This document shows, piece after piece, positions 35,001 to 47,000 of a stretch of DNA of 64,000 bases. The notes under the pieces are model-generated. The model saw only the letters and a program-made list of their open reading frames with translations. It was not told the origin of the DNA and did not search any database. The stretch is from Beta vulgaris subsp. vulgaris (lineage: Eukaryota > Streptophyta > Magnoliopsida > Caryophyllales > Amaranthaceae), in NCBI RefSeq assembly GCF_026745355.1, contig NC_079207.1, positions 17,633,959-17,697,958 on the forward strand. The letters are read 5' to 3'. Position 1 is the stretch's first letter. Each line of letters opens with the position of its first letter. A program made the translations under genes and the position numbers.

Positions 35001-38000
35001 GGGTTTGGAATCAGGATTGAAATCAAGGTGGTATATGTTCGGAACTTGATACCTAATGGCTAATACCATGTGTTTGGTTTTATTTGGGAATGCTTTCTTT
35101 TTTTTTCTATTTGATATCTTGAAGTATTGGTATGAGCCATACCCACCTACCCCCTTGGGTTTCTAAACCCCATATCTTATGGGTTTGAGGTATTGGTTTT
35201 AAATCTTTTAATTTTGTAAACAAACACTAGGTATGAATTTCGCTCATTCTAAACTCATACCTCATACCAAAATCATATGAACCAAAAGCCCCCTAATTGG
35301 TTTGTATTTGGATTGAAAAATTATAATCGAAATTTTGTTCGAATCGGATTGAATTTGGCCTTTGGCCTTAATCCAAACCGTCAACCGAATTTTCACCCCT
35401 ACATACCAATACGTAATATGTGAAAAGGCTTTATAACACTAGTTTTCTTTTTACCATTTTAGTAAATTTATAATTTATAAATTCGACTAAAAAATGATTA
35501 TAATTTCGTTCACACATACAGGCCTTTAGACTGAAAATGTTTTCGAGATAACTTTAAAATTGAAAAAATTGTGGGTAGAGTTCCAGAGATTAATTACCAG
35601 AAAGAACAGGTTGAATACTGTTGAGGAGAATGGTGAAGGCCAGAAGCACTGAGACTTTGTTAACCTCTTCAACGACGGGCTGACTGGTGGAAAATATAAA
35701 TGCTAATTTATTGTGAAAAATCAAAATGAGTATCCAGAAGAATATCCCAATTACACCGGACGTCATCACTGCTACTGCTGATGCGAATTTGGCTCCTCTT
35801 CCATTTCCAGCTCCTAGCTCATTTGCTACCCTAACTCTGTTTAGTATCATTAAATTATTATAAAACATGAGTAAGTAGTTATCCTAAGGCCTTGTTTGGT
35901 TGACAAAACAAATCATGGAAAGTGTAAATTCCTAGGAAGTAGAAGTATATAAAGTTGTTTGGTTGGCAAAATCATGGGAATTTGCACTTCTTAGGAAGTT
36001 ACATACCTAGGTCCCCCTAGGTAAGTAGAGATTCCCATAAGAAGTTCTACTTCCCATTATCAATCAAACACAATTTTACACTTCCTAGAAATTTCAAATA
36101 CATGGAAAAAATAACTTCCTAAAAAGTATGACTTTCCATATACTACCAAACAAGGCCTAAAACTAATTAACATTTGGTCAGTTAGCTAGCTACTGCCTAC
36201 TACAATAACGAAATGGGGTTATTTCACTTACTTGAAGTATTATACTTGTAGAGTAAGTAAAAAGAACCAATATTAGTCTAATGGCTTGCAACCCTCCTTT
36301 CATCTATAAAACAGTAGTTTAAATTGTCCTAATACTTCTATCAATCCTTTTCTTTAGTTACAAAATTTTGACTTCTATATTGTGTGTGTACAATTCTCTT
36401 TTCTTGTTGATAAAGAAATTTGCGTTAATATGTTAACTCTACTTGACAAATTTAAGCCTTGAGTATTACTTTTAGTCTCAGAATATGTTTTTATTAAAAG
36501 CCTCAAACGATATAACTAGGCCGACCTAATTATATATTTCCTTGGATCTAGCTAGGCATAAATCTCAATAGAAAATTAGATTTTCACCTGGTGTAGACAT
36601 ATAATTTGAGTATTTGACTCTTTATCTTAATACTCAATGTTTACTTATGTCTTCGTCTAAATGGTTCGTATCAAAAAAATAAAATAAAAAAAATTGTTGC
36701 ACCATTAAAAAAAAAAGTCTCTCTCCAGCGGGTTCCCTAGGGTTTGAGAGTTGAGTCCTGGTTTTCCATTCGTTTTGCTAGAGATTTCGAGTTTTGGATC
36801 CCTCTTGGGATTGCTCTTTCTAATTATGGCTGATGACATTGTAAAACGAATTTCGAACCTTAAAATTATGGCTGAGGAAAGTTCAATTATTGCGTTGGAC
36901 GAAGTTTCGGGAAAGTGTGGATGAAAGTTTAAATCTTTCCCTTGTAGGGAAGGTTTTAACAGTGCGATCGTACAATTTTGATGCCCTAAAACGAACGTTG
37001 AATCAAATTTGGTCGCTCTCGAAGGGGGCTCTTTTCCGAGCGATAGAAAATGGCCTCTTTTTTATTCAGTTTGCTACGGCTCGGGATAAGACTAAGGTTT
37101 TAGCGGGGAGACCATGGACTTTGGACCAAAATCTGGTGATGTTAAATGATATTGATGGCTTCCAACAACCTTCGAATATTTTTTTATGACCTGTTACCCG
37201 TTTTGGATTCGCCTGTATAACCTATCCTTAGGTTATCGGTCTGCGAAACATATAGAGCTGGTGGCTGGTAATATAGGAAAGGTGGTAGAGGTTGATACAG
37301 ATGGAGTGGTGTGGGATACTTCGGCTCGGGTGCGGGTTATTGTGGATATTTCAAAGCCCTTGTGTAGGGTGCAAACTATCTCGATGAATAATGGTCATGC
37401 TATGGTCGAAGTGAAATACGAACGATTACCTACTTTCTGTTATAAGTGCGGGATTATTGGGCATATTGAGCGAGATTGTTTGCTGAATGAGGAGGATGAG
37501 GGTACGGAGGATAAGCAATGGGGGTCATGGTTGAGAGCATCTCCGCGACAGGGACGACAAAAAATGGAGGAGGAGGCTAAGGCGTTTCTGAGTTGTGCTC
37601 GAGTAATCCATTTCGAGAGTCCTGATCGGTTAAGGGGGGTAGAGAAGAGTAGTCTTGAGGTTGCAGCCAATAATGACGAAGCTGGGAGGTTTTTGAGAGG
37701 GTTCGGGCCGGTTACGAGTGAGAGCCCTTGGCGGATGGGAGCTGAGAGTTTACCAAGTACGTTCTCTCGGGGCTACGAATCTTTTTCTTCGAAGGGGGGC
37801 AAAGGACAAAAACGAAGTCCTAAGAAGCATTATTCACATAATCAAATTACTATGAAAACGGGGGTGGACTTACAAGAGGAGGGCCAGGCCCTACGGTCGG
37901 AGAAGATAGTGGCTATAGGTGAGGTGCAGGAGGCAAGGGGAAAGAGTGAGGCTCCTAGCATAGCTGTGGGAGGGGGACTTGTTGATGGGGGATTTCTGAC

Positions 38001-41000
38001 GGAGGAGGCGTTGGCGAGCTGGAGTGGGGGGTAGGAGGAAGGAGCTGAAGGGGGGCGGGTTGAGACCACAACCTCCAAAGCGGGAGAAGACCCTCACCTC
38101 GCTGTTGGGGTGAGGGGAAATCCGGAGAAGGGCCTACAAATATCGCTGAGGCAGCATGCTCACGATAATGAGTTGTAGGCGCTGAGTGGAGGGATTAAGG
38201 GGGTGAAATGAAGAAAATTAAAGCGAGATAGGGGGGAGATGATGGAGGGAGTGGAGACTGACGAGGTACTATTGGAGATAGGGGGAAAGCGTGGTCGGGA
38301 GGTGGAGAGTGCGGAGATCATAAGGGAGGAGCAAATAAAGAAACAATGTGGTACTAGTGACTTTTCTGGATGGCGAGAGGCGATTCCTGCGGAAGAGCAG
38401 GATCGCCGAGCTCAATGAGTATATTGAGCTTCAACTGCAGGGGGCAGGGCAACCCCTCTGCAGTGTGTAGCCTCTGTGAGCTGATTCGGAGGGAGGCCCC
38501 AGCTCTGGTTTTCTTGGCGGAAACAAAACTTAGTAGAGCTGAATTTGATAGAGTTCGAGTTCGACTAGGGGATTTTAATTGGCTAGCCGTGGACTCTATG
38601 GGGCGATCAGGGAGGCTACCTCTTTGTGGAGAAAACATTTACGTGCGGAATTACAGACAATGTCAGTTCATCATATTGATGTGGTAGTGCAGGAGGGACT
38701 AGGAGAAGAGGAGTGGAGGTTTACGGGATTCTATGGGTGGCCGGAGACTCAAAATAGACACTTATCATGGCAACTATTGAAAACTCTTGCATCTCAGCCG
38801 ACCTTGTCGTGGATGTGCATGGGGGACTTTAATGAGATTCTATTTGCTCATGAGAAGAAGGGCGGTAATGAGAGAGCGGATTGGCAAATGACAAATTTTC
38901 GAGAAGCTGTTGATGTATGTGGTTTTATTGATATATCTTTTTCAGGCTACGAATTCACATATGATAATGGTAGGGAGGAGGGAGATAATATTCAATGTAG
39001 GCTAGACCGAGCTCTCGCGATAACAGAGTGGGTTACTATTTTTCCAGATAGTCATTTGTGGCATATTGAGAGGGAGTGGTCGGATCACGCCCCAATAAAA
39101 CTCAGTCTATGGAATGCGGAGGATAGGGGTGGGCTTGGGTCGAAGCCTTTCCGTTTTGAACAAATCTGGGCTACAGAATCGAGCTGCGAAAGCGTGATAG
39201 AGAATGCTTGGCGAAGTGGTATTACTCTAAAGGAGAAGCTGGAGGGGTGTGCGGGGGACCTTCGAGAATGGGGAGCAAAGAAATTTGGGCCGGTTTTCAA
39301 AGCCCTAAAAAAGAAGCGCAGAGCCCTTGCGAGGCTGAATAAAGGGGGGCTCTCGGCTCGCCAGGTGGAGCAGCGTCGCTACCTTCTCCGTGAGATATCA
39401 GAACTTATTACACTTGAAGAGAGATATTGGAAGCAACGATCACGTGTATTATGGCTTGAAGGGGGAGATCGAAACTCTAAATTTTTCTATCAAAGAGCTT
39501 CTAGGAGGCATAAGAAGAACACTATCAAATTGATTCATGATGATGACGGGCGTGAGCACAGGGGTGATGAGGTCGTGGGTAAAATTGCGGTGGAATATTT
39601 TCGAGAGCTTTTTACCACATCAAACCCGACACTTATTCAATAGGCGCTTCAGGAGTTCTAAGCACGGGTAACGGGGGAGATGAGTGATGTGTTGCGAGCG
39701 GAGTATACTGCAGAGGAATTTAAGTTTTCGCTGAGTCAGATGCACCCAATAAAAGCTCCCGGTCCGGATGGTATGTGTCCTATGTTTTTTCGGACATATT
39801 GGCATATTGTGGGTCCTTCTATGACTAGCATGTTGTTGGGGATCCTACGAGGTAATGCGATTCCGCCCTATCTTAACCATACATTTATCACTCTTATTCC
39901 AAAATAGAGTAAGCCTGAACACATGAAGGATTTTCGACCTATTGCATTGTGCAATGTGGTGTATAAGTTGGTGTCTAAAGTCTTAGCTAATCGTCTGAAG
40001 AGTTTCTTGGATTTGATTGTTTCAATAAATCAAAGTGCTTTTACTCCGGGGCGATTAATTACAGATAATATTTTGGTAGCTTTTGAGATTTTTTAACCAT
40101 ATGAAGCATCTTAATAGTCAAGCAGGGCTGATGGCTATGAAGTTGGACATGTCCAAAGCTTATGATAGAGTCGAATGGGATTTCTTGGATGTTGCTTTGA
40201 TGCGTTTTGGCTTTGATACAGGCTGGAGAGGCAGGGTTATGGATTGTGTGCGTTCGGTCTCGTTTTCGGTGCTCATTAATGGGAAGCCTACAAATGATTT
40301 CTCCCCGGGAAGGGGTATTCGACAGGGGGATCCTTTATCCCCCTACCTGTTTATCTTATGTGCTGAAGTGTTCTCTCACTTATTGTGTAGGGTGAAGGAG
40401 AGTAATTCATTGAAGGGGATCAAGGTGGCTCCTTTAGCTCCCTCGGTGAACCATCTTTTGTTTGCGGATGACTGTATAATATTTACTAGGGCTTCCATGC
40501 AAAATGCAGTAGCTATTAAACAGGTCTTGAGCCTATATGAGAAGGCATCGGGGCAGAAAGTCAATTTTGAGAAAACAAATGTGTCGTTTAGTCGCAGAGT
40601 GCCTCCAGATAGACATGGGGAGATAACGAATTTCTTGGAAGTACATAAGGTGGATATTCATGATCGATATTTAGGGCTACCAACTGTGGTAGGAAGGTCG
40701 AAAAAGGTGATCACGCGAGGGGTTAAGGAGAAAATCTGGAAAAAGTTACAAGGTTGGAAGGGGATGGTTTTATCTAAAGCGGGTCGGGAGGTCCTGATAA
40801 AGGCGGTAGCCCAATCTCTCCCTACCTATGCGATGAATGTGTTTAAATTTCCGTCTTCGTTCTGTAATGAGATTCGAGCTCTTGTGACAAAGTTTTGGTG
40901 GGGCCAAAAGGGGAGTGAGCGTAAAATTCATTGGATTGCATGGAAGAAGCTTTGTAGACCCAAGATGGAGGGTGGATTGGGTTTCCGGGATATGAAATTA

Positions 41001-44000
41001 TTTAATTGGGCTCTCCTAGGCAAGCAAGCATGGAGGTTGGTGTTGGAACAAGGTAGCCTCATCGAACAAATTTACAAAGCGCGGTATTATCCACATGCCT
41101 CGTTTATGGAAGCTCCGCTTGGGACTCATCCGAGTTATGCATGGTGTGGAATATGGGAAGCCAAGTGGGTTGTAAGGAGAGGGTTGCGTTGGAGGGTGGG
41201 GAACGGAGAGAAGATACGTGTGTGGAAGGACCCATGGATCCCTGGAACTCAGTCGTGGCGAATCATTTCTCCTCGAGGAGAAGCCAACGAAAATATTGAG
41301 GTGGGGGCGCTTATTAACCCCCTCACAAAGGACTGGAATTTGGAGTTGGTTACTCAACTATTTCTGCCCTTTGAAGCGGAAAGGGTGCAAAATATCCCCA
41401 TCATACATCGGATACCGGAAGATGAGGTGTGCTGGGACCTTGAGAAGGACGGGACTTACTCAGTACGGTTGGGCTACCGAGCGTTAGCAGGGGATGAGCA
41501 TCATGCTGCGGAAGCTGCGCCGTCTCAACCTTCAGAACTGTGGAAGGCCGTCTGGGATTCTAATGTGCTGCCGAGGGTGAAAATATTTGTGTGGTGAGCT
41601 GGTCTGGACGCAATGCTTACCAATGTGGGGCTCCATAAACGAGTGGCACAAATTGGCCCTTCTTGTCGACTATGTGGTTACCTAGCAGAAACGGGCCTCC
41701 ATGCCTTATATGAGTGTGCTTTTGCGCAGTCGATTTGGGATGCTAGCGAACTGGAGGTTAATTTGCCGTCGGGTTGTACGCTGGTGGCGGATTGGTGGGG
41801 TTTGTGTTTTGAAACTTTGGATTCAGTGGAGAGGGCAAAATTTTTGACCTTTTGTTGGGCAATTTGGGGGGCTCGCTGTAAAGCCTCCATTGAGGGTGAA
41901 GTCTGGAGCTCGAAATCGGTGATGGATTATGCAAACTCTACATTTAAACAAGTCATGAAGTTAGGTTCTGAAAAGCAGATGAAGGAGGTACATGACGCCT
42001 CGATTCTTAACGCAAAGTGGAGACCTCCGGTCGAGGAGGGTTTTAAAATCAATGTCGATGCAGGAATTTTTGGGGACAGTGGCTCGTGTTTGGGCGTGGT
42101 GTGCAGAAATGAGTTGGGCGAGGTGGTGGGCTGCGGTGTTGTGCAGTCGAAGGCTAGATGGGAGCCTATGGTGGCGGAAACAAAAGCCATGTTCGAAGGC
42201 TTGATGTTGGCTCGTGAGCTGGGTGTGGATAGAGTCGAGTGCGAAGGAGACTGTCTGGCTATCATACAAGCACTATCCAGCAAGAAGACGGGGCAGACTG
42301 AGTTTTTTCTTGTTTTAGATGATATTCGTAGGTTAGCGTCATGTTTTTCTAGTGTTCATTGGTCTTTTGTTAGAAGGTCAGGAAACTGTGTGGCCCATGC
42401 TTTAGCTCATTTCCAGCCCCTGGAATTGGGTAAGCGAGTGTGGATTGAGGATGTGCCTGACTCAATTGTCTCTTTGGCTTTGGCTGATTTAATATAATTG
42501 TTCCCTTTCTGGGTTCTTTTCAAAAAATAAAATAAAAAAACAAAAATAAAGAACAAGCCTTAAAACAAACTCCATTTCAAGTCCAATCCATATTTCAACC
42601 CATTTCCTAGGTTAGATCTCGAAAATTGTTTTACAAATTGTTCTCCAAAGCGCACTTATAATAACTTCTTTTCTAGCCCAATTTGTATAATGAAACTAGT
42701 ATTTGGGCCTAGGCATTGCTCCGGGTTGGTACTGTTCTACAAATTTGATATACATTTTTTAAATTTCCATTAAAATATATTAAGGAAAACTCAACATTTA
42801 TAAAGTACAAATATAATAATGTGGACACTTAAAACATGATTAAAAGTTCGTTGAGATGGTAATTATATCATATATATTGCAAGAGGTCACGGGTTCAAAT
42901 CTTGTTGTAAACTAATTCACGTGGCGTGTATACATTGTATGGAAGTGCCACGTGACGTGTATACATTATCACGAACGCCTTTTAATATATTTGTATAGAT
43001 TAATTAATTATATTATATAGTTTTATCAATTTTATGAATATTTTAAATTATTTGTTTTAAAAGTTTTATGTCAAAATCTCGTAATTCAAAGATAAAATAG
43101 GTTTTATAGGTTTAAAATTGATGCAAAAAGATAGAAATTGCAAAATGCATGTGCTCATTCCCCTGTATCAAGGCTTAGGTATGTGCGCTACACGTACTTG
43201 TTTTGTGTGTAGCGTAGAGGGGGTGCTTGTGGCATGCATTATCTGTATGTAGTGCATTGATTATGTTTCACGCATTTTCAAAAGAGTGTAATTATTTGAC
43301 TGAATTTTAGGGAGCTGAATTTTGTGCTTTGAAATGAGTTATGTGGAGACATTATGTGTAACACCCCGACTCTTCCGGAGTTGAGAATATTGTCACCAAT
43401 GCGCATCCAAGGCCAACAAATGTCCTTAATAACCAACACAAGTTCTTCCGACGCATTTTGTACTCACTCGTGCTTGAATGTACAAATATAATAATGTGGA
43501 CACTTAAAATATGATTAAAAGTTGGTTGAGATGGTAATTATATCATATATATTGCAAGAGGTCACGGGTTCAAATCTTGTTGTAAGCTAATTCACGTGGC
43601 GTGTATACATTGCGTGAAGGTGCCACGTGGCGTGTATACATTATCACGCACGCCTTTTAATATATTTGTATAGATTAATTAATTATATTATATAGTTTTA
43701 TCAATTTTATGAATATTATAAATTATATTTTTTAAAAGTTTTATGTCAAAATCTCGTAATATAATTTAAAGATGAAATAAGTTTTACAGGTTTAAAATCG
43801 ATGCAAAAAGATAGAAATTGCAAAATGCATGTGCTCATGCCCCTGCATCAAGGCGTAGGTATGTGCACTGCACGTACTTGTTTTAGCGTAGAGGGGGTGC
43901 TTGTGGCCTGCATTATCTGTGTGTAGTGCATTGATTATGTTTCATGCATTTTCAAAAGAGTGTAATTATTTGACTGAATTTTAGGGAGCTGAATTTTGTG

Positions 44001-47000
44001 CTTTGAAATGAGTTGTGTGGGGACATTATGTTTAACACCCCGACTCTTCCGGAATCGAGTATATCGTCACCAATGTGCATCCGGGGCCAACAACTGTCCT
44101 CAATAACCAACACAAGTTCTTACGATGCATTTTGTCCTCACTCGTGCGCAACCTGAGAAACTTCCCAGGAATGTACAAATATAATAATGTGGACACTTCA
44201 AACATTATTAAAAGTTGGTTGAGATGGTAATTATATCATATATATTGCAAGAGGTCATGGGTTCCAATCTTGTTGTAAGCTAATTCACGTGGGTGTATAC
44301 ATTGCGTGCAGGTGCCACGTGGCGTGTATACATTATCATGTACGCCTTTTAATATATTTGTATAGATTAATTAATTATATTATATAGTATTATCAATTTT
44401 ATGAATATTTTAAATTATTTGTTTTAAAAGTTTTATTTCAAAATCTCATAATTCAAAGATAAAATAGGTTTTACAGGTCTAAAATCGATGCAAAAAGATA
44501 GAAATTGCAAAATGCATGTGCTGATGCCCCTGCATCAAGGCGTTGGTATGTGCGCTACACGGGCTTGTTTTGTGTGTAGCGCAAAGGGGGTACTTGTGGC
44601 CTGCATTATCTGTGTGTAGCGCATTGATTATGTTTCATGCGTTTTCAAAAGAGTGTAATTATTCAACTGAATTTTAGGGAGCTAAATATTGTGCTGTGAA
44701 ATGAGTTATGTTGAGACATTATGTATAACACCCCGACTCTTCCGGAGTCGAGTATATCGTCACCAATGCGCATCCAGGGCCAATAACTGTCCTAAATAAC
44801 CAACACAAGTTCTTTCGACGCATTTTGTCCTGACTCGTGCGCAACCTGAGAAACTTCCCAGGAGGTCACCCATCCCAAGACTACTCCCAACCAAGCACGC
44901 TTAATTGTGGAATAACTAAGGAATTAAGCTCCCTAAAAGAAAGATGTATCTTGTTGGAATGAGTAGCCTGCTAAATCCCTTTTAAAGCAATCATGAGGGG
45001 TATTACATACAGCCCTACTTGAGAACAACAACACCCTCGTTGCGCCTGAGGACTTAACATATTCGGCCACAACGACCTATGGGTCGCCCCAGCATGGAAA
45101 CTGATCACCGGAAACTCCAGATATTCGGTCTGACGACCTCTGTGTCACTCCTTATGACAATGTAGCCTCATAATCCTCCCCCACTAGGCGCGTGAGGAGT
45201 CCTAATATTTGGCCTGACGGCCTTAATTAGGGTCGCCCCAACACGCGGTCGCAGGGTTGCTCTCATACCATTTGTAACACCCCGACTCTTCCGGAGTCGA
45301 GTATATCGTCACCAATGCGCATCTAGGGCCAACAACTGTCCTCAATAACCAACCAAGTTCTTCCGACGCATTTTGTCCTGACTCGTGCGCACCCTGAGAA
45401 ACTTCCCAGGAGGTCACCCATCCTAAGACTACTCCCAGCCAAGCACACTTAACTGTGGAGTAACTATGGAATTAAGTTCCCTAAAAGAAAGATGCATCTT
45501 GCTGGAATAAGTAGCCTGCTAAATCCCTTTTAAAGCAATCTTGAGAGATATTACAGTTGGTATCAGAACGAAAGATGGGTAGAATAAGTAAGAGGAAGCC
45601 TTTTGGAATGTGGTGTGCTCTCATGCTTGTGGAGCATATATAATATGAATAATTACTTGTTTATTGGTGGAATTAGTCTACCAAGTTTGCTAATCTTATT
45701 TGCAGGGCCTCTTACATGTAATGTATTTTTCTTTTTATCAGAGTTGCGCAACAAAATCGATGTAACTTATAGCCGTCAGGTTATAGGTCGAGTTGTACGT
45801 TTGAATTGTTTTGTGTTTTGCAATTTAAAAATAAATTTTAATTTTGTTTTAATATAGTCATGTGTGTTGCATTGCATTTTTTTTTTTTGCAGGTTGCTTG
45901 ATAGTTTATGTTATTATGTGCGACGATATATACTCCTTGTTCTTTACCAATTAAGCGGTGTTTTTATGTGAGTACTACATATTTGTTTTATTATTTACAA
46001 AACTTTCTAGTTTGAGTTTATATTCCAAATTTCATTTTAGATCCTTTCTCTTAATAAATTTCATACTTATATAAGAGTTTTATTGTGGTATTCAAATTTT
46101 ATTAATGTTAATATTTTGACATACTCTTTTGAAAAACATTTAATTTCAATTGTTTTATAATGGTTTGGAAAAAAGAAAGGGGTTTTGAAATTGTCTTTTA
46201 AGATATTCTTCAAATTTCTCTTATATCGTCTTTGAGCATCTATATTTATAAATATTTTCCTTTCCATATTTTTTTTTATTTTTCATGCTAATTCTTGTTC
46301 AACCTTTAATTGTGGCAATAAGGTTTCATAGTTTTTGAAAGTAAAAGTACCCTGATGAGTTATTGTGGGTTATAGATTGAAATGTTGATGTAAACTATTT
46401 TGTTTTAAAAGTTAGCATTCAACAACTTTTACTTTACTTACTAATTTATTTTTTTTAATAGCATTATTTTTCAAACTTAAATGCGTGAATGGATCTCGTT
46501 TACTATTTGTTGTTTCTTATGCAAATATTTAGTGCTTGCTCATTTTATAGCAAAGTTTTGTTTTATTTCTTTACTTGTTATTTAATTATTTGCCTTTAAC
46601 TATTTTGTTTTATATTCTTTGAAAATGAAATTTATATACTCAATCTAAATTTTAAACTTGTTTGAGTTGATATTAAGTCATAATGGGTGATTCCTTTGAC
46701 TTGTATGCCAATTTGATAAGTTGTCACATTTTATCTATTTTGATTTAATTTTCTTTTTGAGTTGATATTAAGTTTACATTGGGTATTTCGAGTAAACTTT
46801 AATGTCGATTTGATATGAAGGCTTTCAAATGTTGTTTTGTTGATACTAGGTAGCATTGAATGGTTCGTTGCACATCTGTGTCGACTTGGAAAATTTTATA
46901 ATTTTTGTTTATATTTTAATGCTTTATTGCCTATTTATTATTATTGTTTCGCTGTTGTGAAATTTATTTTAAAGTTTTCAATTTATTTTGCGAACTTTAA

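Larger units (their letters stand above)
36700..42550 (+). mobile_element. L1-type LINE with RNase H, antisense in MATE intron 4
   Basis: Nearly full-length non-LTR retrotransposon: leader, ORF1 from about 36826, endonuclease, reverse transcriptase, zinc finger, RNase H, then an A-rich tail (about 42525-42549). Transcription would run against the MATE gene. A similar A-rich phrase (CAAAAAATAAAATAAAA type) stands before the leader near 36673-36697 and in the tail, so the target duplication is ambiguous. Several stops and frameshifts are present, yet long frames survive, which suggests moderate age. Confidence 0.88.
44724..45555 (-). mobile_element. Cassandra-type TRIM with 5S rRNA-derived LTRs
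   Basis: Two LTR-like repeats of about 284 bp (44724-45007 and 45273-45555) flank a 265-bp non-coding centre. Read on the minus strand, each LTR contains the 3' half of a 5S rRNA gene (GGATGGGTGACCTCCTGGGA, GTTAAGTGTGCTTGG). This is the hallmark of Cassandra, whose LTRs keep 5S Pol III promoter sequence. Minus-strand TGGTATGAGAGCAACC directly inside the right LTR fits an initiator-Met primer-binding site. The outer flanks (TTATG left, GTTGG right) are not a target duplication. Confidence 0.82.

Noticed and set aside
44838..45460. 5S rRNA genes on the minus strand
   Set aside because: Only the 3' half of 5S is recognisable, it is diverged, and it lies inside paired LTR-like repeats with a primer-binding site. 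It is part of a Cassandra-type element.
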